A DNA stretch of 64,000 bases from an uncultured Bacteroidales bacterium (lineage in GTDB: Bacteria > Bacteroidota > Bacteroidia > Bacteroidales > P3), in NCBI GenBank assembly GCA_900318275.1, contig ONJY01000010.1, forward strand, positions 1 to 64,000, read 5' to 3'. The notes below the pieces were generated by a model. The model worked only from the letters and a program-made list of their open reading frames with translations. It searched no databases and was not told the DNA's origin. Each line of letters begins with the position of its first letter. Within the stretch, counting starts at the first letter, position 1. This document shows positions 1-6,876 of this stretch, in pieces. The translations under genes were made by a program, and so were the position numbers.

Positions 1-69
1 ACAGGAAAGATGGATACCCTCAAAAAACAACTGAGACGACTGAGACTGAGACGCTTTGTCAACTTATAA
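1..69 (+). other. Possible 3' end of a gene cut by the window edge
   Basis: The plus frame is open from base 1 to a TAA at 67-69 and encodes a very basic tail rich in Leu and Arg (QLRRLRLRR). An ATG at 10-12 follows AGGAAAG, so a 19-residue peptide is also possible. It is too short to identify. No gene is visible on either strand from 70 to 211; that stretch only holds two rough copies of an AAACGxCTCTTTT motif near 134-170. Confidence 0.2.
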
Positions 70-211
70 CGTTAAAAGCCAAGACCTTGTAGTGGATTGG
101 CAAATACAACCCGTCTCAGTTTGCATCAAAAAACGCCTCTTTTCTGCCCCCAAACGGCTCTTTTTCGCCCCAAAATTGACAAGAAGCCCCTCGTTCCGAC
201 ACTTTCCTCCC

Positions 212-643
212 CTACTTGGCGCTCATATCATCGTCGCAAAAAAAACACCCTTTCATCTCATATGAAAGGGTGAACTGGCGTTTGGGGATTGTGACGTTGT
301 GGTTGCGGCCGGCGGTGGTAGTGCCTTCGTTGTGTGCGGCGGCGTAAGGGAGGTCGGAGAAGACGACGGCCTCATGGTCGGAAGTCTCGTAGTCGATAGA
401 GCGGCCGAGGTTGCCGGTTGGTCCGGTGAGGATGGGTCGTGATGCTGCGGCGCCCTTGGCGTGGCCTTGGCGTCGCTTGACCTCCTTCCATCCGGAGCCG
501 AAGAAGCCCTCGTCCTGGAAGTTCTGCTTGAAGGCGTCGACGGCAGCCTGACCGAGGATGTGGGGGATATCCTTGCGTGCGGCCTGTTCGAGGGCGTCGG
601 CGAAGCGGTCGAGGGAGATGTCGATGGGGGTTTGTTTGGGCAT
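212..643 (-). pseudogene. Truncated Mu-like phage virion morphogenesis (tail completion, gpG-like) protein
   Basis: The start is taken at the Met of MPKQTPIDISLDRF (643); the longer frame back to 709 only adds a translated simple repeat (NPIKPINPI). The protein shows the pattern of the phage virion morphogenesis family: an N-terminal helix, a GSGWKEVKRR segment, then LTGPTGNLGRSI, AAAHNEGTTT and a closing NVTIPKRQF. In intact members the IPxRxF motif is followed by about 20-40 more residues. Here it runs directly into an intrinsic terminator and stops, so the C-terminus is missing. No other phage structural gene is recognisable nearby, so this is probably the edge of a decayed prophage. Family call is from motif pattern only. 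Confidence 0.55.
238..272 (-). terminator. Rho-independent terminator inside the truncated phage gene
   Basis: An 11-bp perfect stem (246-256 with 262-272, 5-base loop) is followed on the minus strand by eight T residues (238-245). It is a textbook intrinsic terminator for minus-strand transcription. The preceding reading frame runs through it, so the last residues of that frame (from about TLSYEMKG on) are a translated terminator and not real protein. Confidence 0.85.
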
Positions 644-716
644 AATGGGGTTGATGGGTTTGATGGGGTTAATGGGGTAAATATTTGATAGTTTTTGAAA
701 AATTTTCAAGAATTAT

Positions 717-747
717 TTTGTCAGTTTGAAAAAATGTTGTAATTTTG
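717..747 (+). promoter_or_regulatory. Bacteroidota-type promoter with no obvious gene behind it
   Basis: TTTG at 717-720, 19 bases, then TAATTTTG at 740-747 matches the Bacteroidota -33/-7 consensus. The frames downstream do not look coding. A hairpin (791-812) ends the short interval, so the promoter may drive a small RNA of about 60-70 bases or be left from a lost gene. Confidence 0.45.
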
Positions 748-790
748 CAATCCAAAATAGGCGTGTGCCGCAAGGTTCATGCCACAAGTC

Positions 791-812
791 AAGCCTGGAG
801 AAATCCAGGCTT
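791..812 (+). terminator. Terminator-like hairpin
   Basis: Perfect 8-bp stem (AAGCCTGG, 6-base loop, CCAGGCTT) followed by CCCCATTTT. The T-run is weak, so termination is uncertain. Confidence 0.35.
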
Positions 813-926
813 CCCCATTTTATATGCGATAGATTTTGTTTGGTTTGGAATCAAAGTAGTAGATTATTTCTTTACCTTTCATCCAAGGCAAGTGCTTTAC
901 TTTATATAATTCAAGATAAAGTTCCT

Positions 927-1110
927 TTACTGCACGTCTTTTTCGTCGAGGGGTTGTGCGATGAGGCCTGTGAACTGGCCGCTGCTGTTGAACTCCATGC
1001 GGGTGAACTTCTTGCCGACGCCGCGCACCTTCTGGCTTACGACGACGTAGGTGTAGGGCTTGGGGTCGGGTCTTGCAGGGTTACAGAAGGGGTTTTGGGG
1101 CGGTGTTGAA
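927..1110 (-). pseudogene. Gene fragment without a start codon, unidentified
   Basis: On the minus strand a coding-looking frame of about 45 codons ends at TAA (927-929). It contains KPYTYVVVSQKVRGVGKK and RMEFNSSGQFTGLI, with the GC-rich third positions typical of this genome. No ATG or GTG start is found before the frame enters the AT-rich leader of the plus-strand peptidase. I do not recognise the family. With the truncated tail gene at 212-643 it suggests a decayed mobile region. Nothing else is visible between 813 and 926. Confidence 0.3.
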
Positions 1111-1177
1111 AAAAAAGTGTGGCGCGTATCGGAAAATTTTGTATATTTTTATTGAAATAATATAAAATACTCTGAAT

Positions 1178-2530
1178 ATGAAACAATACATCGAAGCCAA
1201 CAAGGATCGTTTCCTGGAAGAACTCTTCAGTCTTATCCGCATTCCGTCAATCAGCAGCGAGCAGGAGCACAAACCCGACATGGTGCGCTGCGCCGAGCGC
1301 TGGAAAGAGCTGCTGCTCGAGGCCGGCGCCGACCGCGCCGAGGTGATGCCCACCGACGGCAACCCCGTTGTCTATGGAGAGAAAATCATTGACCCGAAGA
1401 AGCCTACGGTGCTTGTCTACGGCCACTATGACGTGATGCCCGTGGCGCCGCTGGAGCTGTGGCGCACAGAGCCGTTCGAGCCTGTGGTTAAGGACGGCTA
1501 CATCTGGGCCCGCGGTGCCGACGACGACAAGGGGCAGAGCTTCATGCACGCCAAAGCCTTCGAGTGGATGGTGAAGACGGGCAACCTGCCCTGCAACGTG
1601 AAGTTCATGCTCGAGGGCGAGGAGGAGATAGGCAGCGGCTCGCTCTACGGCTTCTGCGAGAAGAACAAGGAGCTGCTGAAGGCCGACGTCATACTGGTGA
1701 GCGACACCTCGATGATAGCCCCCGATGTGCCGAGCATCACCAGCGGCCTGCGCGGCCTGTGCTACTGGGAGGTGGAGGTGACCGGTGCGAACCACGACCT
1801 GCACAGCGGCATCTTCGGCGGCGCTGTGGCCAACCCCATCAATGTGCTGTGCAAGATGATTGCCGACCTGCACGACGCTGACGGCCACATCACCATACCG
1901 GGCTTCTACGACGACGTGCTGGTGCTGAGCGACGAGGAGCGCGCGCTGATGGCGCAGGCCCCGTTCGACGAGCAGCAGTACATGAAAGACCTCGGTGTCC
2001 GCGCCTTGAAGGGTGAGAAGGGCTACACCACCAAGGAGCGCACGGGCATACGTCCCTGCCTGGATGTGTGCGGCATCTGGGGCGGCCACACCGGCGAGGG
2101 CACGAAGACCGTGCTGCCCAGCAAGGCCTACGCCAAGATCAGCACCCGTCTGGTTGCCAACCAGGACTTCGAGAAGATCAGCGAGATGTTCAAGAACTAC
2201 TTCGAGGCTGCCGCTCCCGACTACGTGACCGTCAAGGTGACGCCGTGTCACGGTGGCGCGGCCTACGTAAGCCCGCTGGAGCTGAAGGCCTACAAGGCTG
2301 CCGAGAAGGCAATGACCGACACCTTCGGCAAGCGTCCCATCCCCACGCGCAGCGGCGGAAGCATCCCCATCGTGGCAGGCTTCGAGAAGATACTGGGTCT
2401 GAAGAGCATACTGATGGGCTTCGGCCTGGCCAGCGACGACATCCACGCCCCCAACGAGAACTACCCCCTGCAGCAGTTCCTGCGCGGCATAGAGACCATA
2501 CCGCTGTTCTACAAGTACTTTGCGGAGTAA
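1178..2530 (+). CDS. M20-family dipeptidase (CNDP/PepV-like metallopeptidase)
   Basis: This 450-residue cytosolic metallopeptidase should cleave dipeptides with two zinc ions. The M20 signature is complete: YGHYDVMP gives the first ligand His83 and Asp85; GADDDKG gives the bridging Asp at about 116; LEGEEEIGS gives the catalytic/ligand Glu pair (149/150); VSDTS gives Asp176; and APNEN near the C-terminus holds the last His/Glu region. A dimerisation domain with LHSGIFGG lies between about 200 and 330. Length is normal for the family. The gene is alone, with debris upstream and a heptad repeat directly after its stop. It could equally be annotated as a carnosinase-like or Xaa-His dipeptidase; exact substrate is not readable. 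Confidence 0.9.
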   Translation: MKQYIEANKDRFLEELFSLIRIPSISSEQEHKPDMVRCAERWKELLLEAGADRAEVMPTDGNPVVYGEKIIDPKKPTVLVYGHYDVMPVAPLELWRTEPFEPVVKDGYIWARGADDDKGQSFMHAKAFEWMVKTGNLPCNVKFMLEGEEEIGSGSLYGFCEKNKELLKADVILVSDTSMIAPDVPSITSGLRGLCYWEVEVTGANHDLHSGIFGGAVANPINVLCKMIADLHDADGHITIPGFYDDVLVLSDEERALMAQAPFDEQQYMKDLGVRALKGEKGYTTKERTGIRPCLDVCGIWGGHTGEGTKTVLPSKAYAKISTRLVANQDFEKISEMFKNYFEAAAPDYVTVKVTPCHGGAAYVSPLELKAYKAAEKAMTDTFGKRPIPTRSGGSIPIVAGFEKILGLKSILMGFGLASDDIHAPNENYPLQQFLRGIETIPLFYKYFAE

Positions 2531-2600
2531 GGGTTATGGGTTATAGGTTATAGGTTATGGGTTATGGGTTATAGGTTATGGGTTATGGGTTATAGGTTAT
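2531..2600 (+). repeat. Ten perfect-length heptanucleotide repeats
   Basis: Starting at the base after the TAA stop, exactly ten 7-base units alternate between GGGTTAT and AGGTTAT. This is the clearest member of a heptad repeat family that recurs in the window (for example 16877-16904, 21005-21032, 25051-25079, 28200-28225, 29050-29077, 43729-43800, 48778-48812, 61055-61082). Confidence 0.95.
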
Positions 2601-2625
2601 TGAATTAATGTTTATTGGATAAATT

Positions 2626-4497
2626 ATGAGAAGGATACGTTCGCTGTCGCTGAGGCTCAGCATCAACATCCTGTTGTTCGTCTCGGTGTTGTTCATCGGG
2701 GCGCTGGCAGTGATGACTGCTGCCAACTACAAGCTGGTGGCCGCCGAGGCCGAGAGCGCCACGAAGAGCCGCCTTCACGCCATGGTGAAGGAGATAGAGT
2801 TGCCGCTGGTGGAGGTGGAGTCGGCAGCGTCGAGTGCCGGCAAGTTCGCCGCCACGCTTAAGAAGAACGACGAGATGCTCTACCGCATCACGCAGCAAAT
2901 GGTGATGCAGCAGCCCCTGGTATGCGGCAGCGCCATAGCCTTCGCCAAAGGGTACCACGGCGACGACACATGGTTTGCGCCCTACAGCTATGAGGCCCCC
3001 GACGGCAGCGTCAAGAGCAAGCAGCTAGGCAACGAGAACTACGACTACTACGACATGGAGTGGTTCCGCGTGCCCTACGAGACCGGCCAGCCCCACTGGA
3101 GCAACCCCTACTACGACGAGGGCGGCGGCAACCTGCAGATGACGACCTACAGCTACCCGCTGAAGGACAGCGCGGGGGGTGTGTTCGCCGTAGTGACGGC
3201 CGATGTGCCGGTGCAATGGCTGAACGACATCTCCAAGAAGATGAAGCCCTACGAGCGGTCGTTCATCACCATCCTGTGTCCCGACGGCAGCACGCTGGCG
3301 GCCACCGACAGTCTTGTGGCCCTCGACGTGCAGGAGCGCATGAAGACCGACACGGTGTCGCGCAACTGGCTCGACCGTGTGCTGCGCGGCAACGACAGCA
3401 TGGAGCGCTTGGGCAAAGGGCGCAGCACCATGTACATGACCTACGAGCCCATGCGTACCGGCTGGGCGGCGGTGATAGTGTGCCTCTACTCCGACGTGCT
3501 GAAGGACACCAACCGCGTGCTCAACCTGCTGTTCTTCATAGGTCTGGCCGGCCTGCTGATACTCTTTGTGCTGTGCTACCTGATAGTGCGCCGCGTGATG
3601 CGCCCCATCACCGACCTGACGGCGGCGGCGCAGAGCATGAGCGGCGGCAACCTCAATGTGCCGTTGCCCGAGGTGAAGAGCCACGACGAGGTGCTCGCCT
3701 TGCGCGACTCGTTCGCCCACATGCAGCAATCGCTCACCGACTACATACAAGAGCTCAAGACCACCACGGCGGCCAACAACCGCATGGAGGGCGAGTTGAG
3801 CGTGGCCAGCGACATACAGATGGGCATGCTTAGCAGCGACTTTCCGCCGATGCTGCACGCCAAGCTGGTGCCCGCCAAGGAGGTGGGCGGCGACCTGTAC
3901 GACTTTGTGGTGGGCGACAACGACATGGTATACTTCGCCATCGGCGACGTGAGCGGCAAGGGAGCCCCCGCGGCGCTGATGATGTCGATAACCCGCGCCG
4001 CGCTGCATTTCGTGGCCGGCATGGCGCTGACCATGGAGGAGGTGATGAGCCTGGTGAACAACAGCGTCTTCGACGCCAACTCGGGCGACATGTTCGTCAC
4101 CCTCTTCATCGGGCGCCTGAACACCAAGACCGGAGTGCTGGAATACTGCAACGGCGGCCACAACCCGATCATCGTGGTGCGTCCCGACGGGCGTGTGCGC
4201 TACCTCAACGCCAAGCCCAACCTGGCGCTGGGCGTCATAGAGAACTACCCCTATGAGGGCGAGAGCCTGCAGATAGAGCGTGGCACACGCCTGCTGCTAT
4301 ACACCGACGGTGTGACCGAGGCCGAACGCGCCGACAAGGAGCAGTACGGCGAAGGGCGTCTGTTGGCCTGGGCAGGCAACCGAGGCACCGCAGGCACCGA
4401 GCAGGAAGAGGTGGAGGCCCTGTACCAGAGCGTCAAAGAATACACCGACGGCAACCCGCAGAACGACGACATCACCATCATGTCGCTGAAATATTAG
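2626..4497 (+). CDS. Membrane-bound SpoIIE/RsbU-type PP2C serine phosphatase with sensor and HAMP domains
   Basis: The 623-residue protein has a first membrane helix at about 10-32, an extracytoplasmic sensor region to about 300 (Cache-like by size and by a WFRVPYETGQPHWSNPYYD segment), a second helix at about 301-321, a HAMP linker (RRVMRPITDLTAAA), a short coiled coil and a PP2C domain from about 400. Metal-binding acids of the phosphatase are visible in GGDLYDF (Asp423, Asp426), GDVSGKG (Asp441), YTDGVTEA (Asp561) and NDDIT (Asp614). Such enzymes dephosphorylate a STAS antagonist in partner-switching systems, and the matching kinase and STAS genes follow 23 and 4 bases apart. It is the first gene of an operon reaching to about 12,599. 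The signal sensed is unknown. Confidence 0.9.
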   Translation: MRRIRSLSLRLSINILLFVSVLFIGALAVMTAANYKLVAAEAESATKSRLHAMVKEIELPLVEVESAASSAGKFAATLKKNDEMLYRITQQMVMQQPLVCGSAIAFAKGYHGDDTWFAPYSYEAPDGSVKSKQLGNENYDYYDMEWFRVPYETGQPHWSNPYYDEGGGNLQMTTYSYPLKDSAGGVFAVVTADVPVQWLNDISKKMKPYERSFITILCPDGSTLAATDSLVALDVQERMKTDTVSRNWLDRVLRGNDSMERLGKGRSTMYMTYEPMRTGWAAVIVCLYSDVLKDTNRVLNLLFFIGLAGLLILFVLCYLIVRRVMRPITDLTAAAQSMSGGNLNVPLPEVKSHDEVLALRDSFAHMQQSLTDYIQELKTTTAANNRMEGELSVASDIQMGMLSSDFPPMLHAKLVPAKEVGGDLYDFVVGDNDMVYFAIGDVSGKGAPAALMMSITRAALHFVAGMALTMEEVMSLVNNSVFDANSGDMFVTLFIGRLNTKTGVLEYCNGGHNPIIVVRPDGRVRYLNAKPNLALGVIENYPYEGESLQIERGTRLLLYTDGVTEAERADKEQYGEGRLLAWAGNRGTAGTEQEEVEALYQSVKEYTDGNPQNDDITIMSLKY

Positions 4498-4520
4498 CAT
4501 AGAACTAGAAAGACTACTAT

Positions 4521-4922
4521 ATGAAGAAGAAATTCAACCCAATAAAAGACAAGAGTGCGGAGATAATCGAGTACGTCATGTCGTCGCCCGACATACCTGC
4601 CGACGAGACTCTGCTGTTCAAGATACGCCTCTCGGTGGAGGAGGCCGTTGAGAACGTGGTGCGCTACTCCTACGAGGGAGGCATAGGCTGGCTCGAAGTC
4701 GGCACACAGCTGAGCGACGACGGCCTGGAGCTGATGATTGTGCTGCGCGATGCAGGCACTCCCTTCAACCCGCTGGAGCGCGAGGACCCCGACGTGACGG
4801 CTGCCGCCGAAGACCGCGAGATTGGCGGACTCGGCATATTCCTCTGCAAGCAGATGATGGACAACATTGAGTACCGTTATGAGGACGGTTGCAACATATT
4901 AACTATGACAAAGAGACTGTAA
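4521..4922 (+). CDS. Anti-sigma-factor-type serine/threonine kinase (RsbW/SpoIIAB-like)
   Basis: A 133-residue GHKL ATPase of the HATPase_c_2 type. The N box is seen in VEEAVENVVRYSY, the G1 box in RDAGTPFNP and the G2 box in GGLGIFLCKQMMD. Length and motif order fit RsbW-like kinases, which phosphorylate a STAS antagonist and sequester a partner protein. Bacteroidota lack SigB, so the sequestered partner is not the classical one. Four bases separate it from the STAS gene and it lies directly upstream of two alarmone-metabolism-like genes, which are candidate outputs. Confidence 0.88.
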   Translation: MKKKFNPIKDKSAEIIEYVMSSPDIPADETLLFKIRLSVEEAVENVVRYSYEGGIGWLEVGTQLSDDGLELMIVLRDAGTPFNPLEREDPDVTAAAEDREIGGLGIFLCKQMMDNIEYRYEDGCNILTMTKRL

Positions 4923-4926
4923 AGAT

Positions 4927-5229
4927 ATGGACGTAAAGATCAATGCCGAAGGCAGCAAGACATTTGTGGAACTCAACGGGCGCATAGACACCTCCAACGC
5001 CGACCAATTCCAGAAAGACATAGCCCCCCTGATGCAGGGCGACACCCCCGACATCGAGATGGACTGCTCGGGGATGGACTACACCTCCAGCCAAGGGCTG
5101 CGCCTGTTCCTGATGCTGCAGAAGAGCGTAGGCAGCCGCAAAGGCAAGCTGGTGCTCAAGAACATGAAGCCGCAGGTGCGCGAAGTGTTCGACATCACCG
5201 GATTTTCCAACATCATCACCATACTATGA
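4927..5229 (+). CDS. STAS-domain anti-anti-sigma antagonist (RsbV/SpoIIAA-like)
   Basis: A single STAS domain of 100 residues. The motif GRIDTSNADQF near 18-28 and MDYTSSQGLRLFLML at 50-64 are typical; Ser54 lines up with the phosphorylated serine of SpoIIAA. It should bind the kinase when unphosphorylated and release the kinase's partner. Its TGA stop overlaps the ATG of the next gene (ATGA at 5226-5229), so translation of the synthetase-like protein is probably coupled to it. Confidence 0.9.
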   Translation: MDVKINAEGSKTFVELNGRIDTSNADQFQKDIAPLMQGDTPDIEMDCSGMDYTSSQGLRLFLMLQKSVGSRKGKLVLKNMKPQVREVFDITGFSNIITIL

Positions 5230-6296
5230 ACCTTGACCTGCACTGCGAGATGATACTCGACGAGTACCGCGCGCTGCGCCCGATGTTCGAGCGCATGAAA
5301 GACGTGGTAAGCGCCGAGATGGGCAGTATAATGAAGGAGCACAACCTGGACGTCACCGGCATGGAAGGTCGCGTGAAGACCGAAAAAAGCCTGACGGGAA
5401 AGCTGGAGCTCAAGGGTCACAAGTACGCCACGCTGAGCGACATCACCGACATCGTGGGCTACCGCATCATAACCTTCTACACCGACGAGGTGGACAAAAT
5501 CGCCGCCCTCGTGGAGAAGAACTTCGATGTTGACTGGGAGAACTCGGTGGACAAACGCAAGCTGCTCGACCTCGACCGTTTCGGCTACCTCTCGCTGCAC
5601 TATATCTGCCGCCTGCCCGAACGGCTGTGCGACTGCCCGGAGATGCGCGAGTACCGCTTCGAGGTGCAGATGCGTACGGCGCTGCAGCATGTGTGGGCAA
5701 CGGCATACCACGACCTGGGCTACAAGTACGACATAGAGATACCGCGTGAGACCCTGCGCAACATGCACCGCATTGCCGGCATGATGGAGCTGGCCGACGC
5801 TGAGTTGAGCCGCATACGCATGGAGATTACCAACTACCGGCGCCATGTGCAGGCTCTGGTGGCCGACGGCGACTTCGACAGCGTGCCGCTGGACGGCGAC
5901 ACCTTCCGCAGCTACCTCGAACTGAAACCCTTCGACAAGCTGGCAAGCAAGATTGCCTCGATAAACCAGGCTGAAATCTACAACGACAACCTGATGCCCT
6001 ACCTCCAGGTGTTGCTGACTCTGGGCTTCAAAACTCTGGGCGACATAGAGCGGCTGGTGCACAACTACAGCGCCGACGCCTACCAGCTGGCGCTGCACCA
6101 GATAAGCGGCACCGACCTCGACATCATCGCGCTGTCGGTGACGCTGCAGAACCTCTGCTGCGTCTATGTGCTGCGCAACGGCCTGGGGCTCCCGGGGCTG
6201 GAACAGGTCTTCAACGCCTTCGGCGGCAACGCACAGGCCAACCACATGCGCGCCGAACGCATTTTCAGCCAGGCACAAAAAATAAACCTGATATGA
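5226..6296 (+). CDS. RelA/SpoT-type (p)ppGpp synthetase-like protein with a C-terminal extension
   Basis: A 356-residue protein with a RelA_SpoT nucleotidyltransferase fold at about 30-190: RVKTEKSLTGKLELKG, then DITDIVGYRI with the catalytic-position Asp75, GYLSLHYI (120-127), and FEVQMRTALQHVWA with Glu146 and His155. There is no N-terminal HD domain and no TGS/ACT region, so it is a small-alarmone-synthetase-like enzyme, longer than typical ones (about 210 residues) because of an alpha-helical tail of about 150 residues. It is joined by 4-base overlaps to the STAS gene before it and the HD hydrolase-like gene after it. Product (ppGpp, pppGpp, pGpp or another nucleotide) cannot be read from sequence. 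Confidence 0.85.
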   Translation: MNLDLHCEMILDEYRALRPMFERMKDVVSAEMGSIMKEHNLDVTGMEGRVKTEKSLTGKLELKGHKYATLSDITDIVGYRIITFYTDEVDKIAALVEKNFDVDWENSVDKRKLLDLDRFGYLSLHYICRLPERLCDCPEMREYRFEVQMRTALQHVWATAYHDLGYKYDIEIPRETLRNMHRIAGMMELADAELSRIRMEITNYRRHVQALVADGDFDSVPLDGDTFRSYLELKPFDKLASKIASINQAEIYNDNLMPYLQVLLTLGFKTLGDIERLVHNYSADAYQLALHQISGTDLDIIALSVTLQNLCCVYVLRNGLGLPGLEQVFNAFGGNAQANHMRAERIFSQAQKINLI

Positions 6297-6847
6297 ACGC
6301 CGACTTATTGAACCGCGCTATAATATACGCCACCAAAGCCCATGCCGGCCAAATGCGCAAAGGCACCAACCTGCCCTACATCGTGCACCCCATGGAAGCA
6401 CTCGCCATCGTGGCCACCATGACCGACGACCCCGAGATGCTGGCTGCAGCGGTGCTCCACGATGTGGTGGAGGACACCGCCGTCACCACCGACGATGTGC
6501 GCCGCGAATTTGGCGACCGCGTGGCGGCATTGGTCACCGCCGACACCAACACACGGAAGGACAAGGAAAACACCTGGCATGAACGCAAACAGGCAGCCAT
6601 CGAACGCCTGTCGGCAGCCTCCTACGACGAGAAGATGGTGGCGCTGGGCGACAAGCTGTCCAACCTCCGCGCCATAACAATAGACCACGAGAAACACGGC
6701 GAAGCTCTGTGGAAGCGCTTCAACGCCCCCGATGGCCGCACAGACATTGCCTGGTACTACCGCGGACTGGCATCGGCACTCTCCGACCTGAAGGACACCG
6801 CACCCTACCACGAATACCTCACACTCCTCGCCAAAACATTTGAATAG
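6293..6847 (+). CDS. HD-domain protein resembling small alarmone hydrolases (Mesh1/SpoT hydrolase domain)
   Basis: A 184-residue stand-alone HD domain. It has AHAGQMRKGTNLPYIVHP (His32), LHDVVEDT (His56-Asp57, then Glu60-Asp61) and GDKLSNLR (Asp120), the manganese-binding and substrate motifs of SpoT and Mesh1 hydrolases. Its 4-base overlap with the synthetase-like gene gives a synthetase/hydrolase pair as separate proteins. It is likely to remove the 3'-pyrophosphate from the product of its neighbour, but other nucleotides are possible. A 29-base gap follows before the oxidoreductase fusion. Confidence 0.85.
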   Translation: MNADLLNRAIIYATKAHAGQMRKGTNLPYIVHPMEALAIVATMTDDPEMLAAAVLHDVVEDTAVTTDDVRREFGDRVAALVTADTNTRKDKENTWHERKQAAIERLSAASYDEKMVALGDKLSNLRAITIDHEKHGEALWKRFNAPDGRTDIAWYYRGLASALSDLKDTAPYHEYLTLLAKTFE

Positions 6848-6876
6848 ACAAACACCACACATAAACCTCAGCTTTT

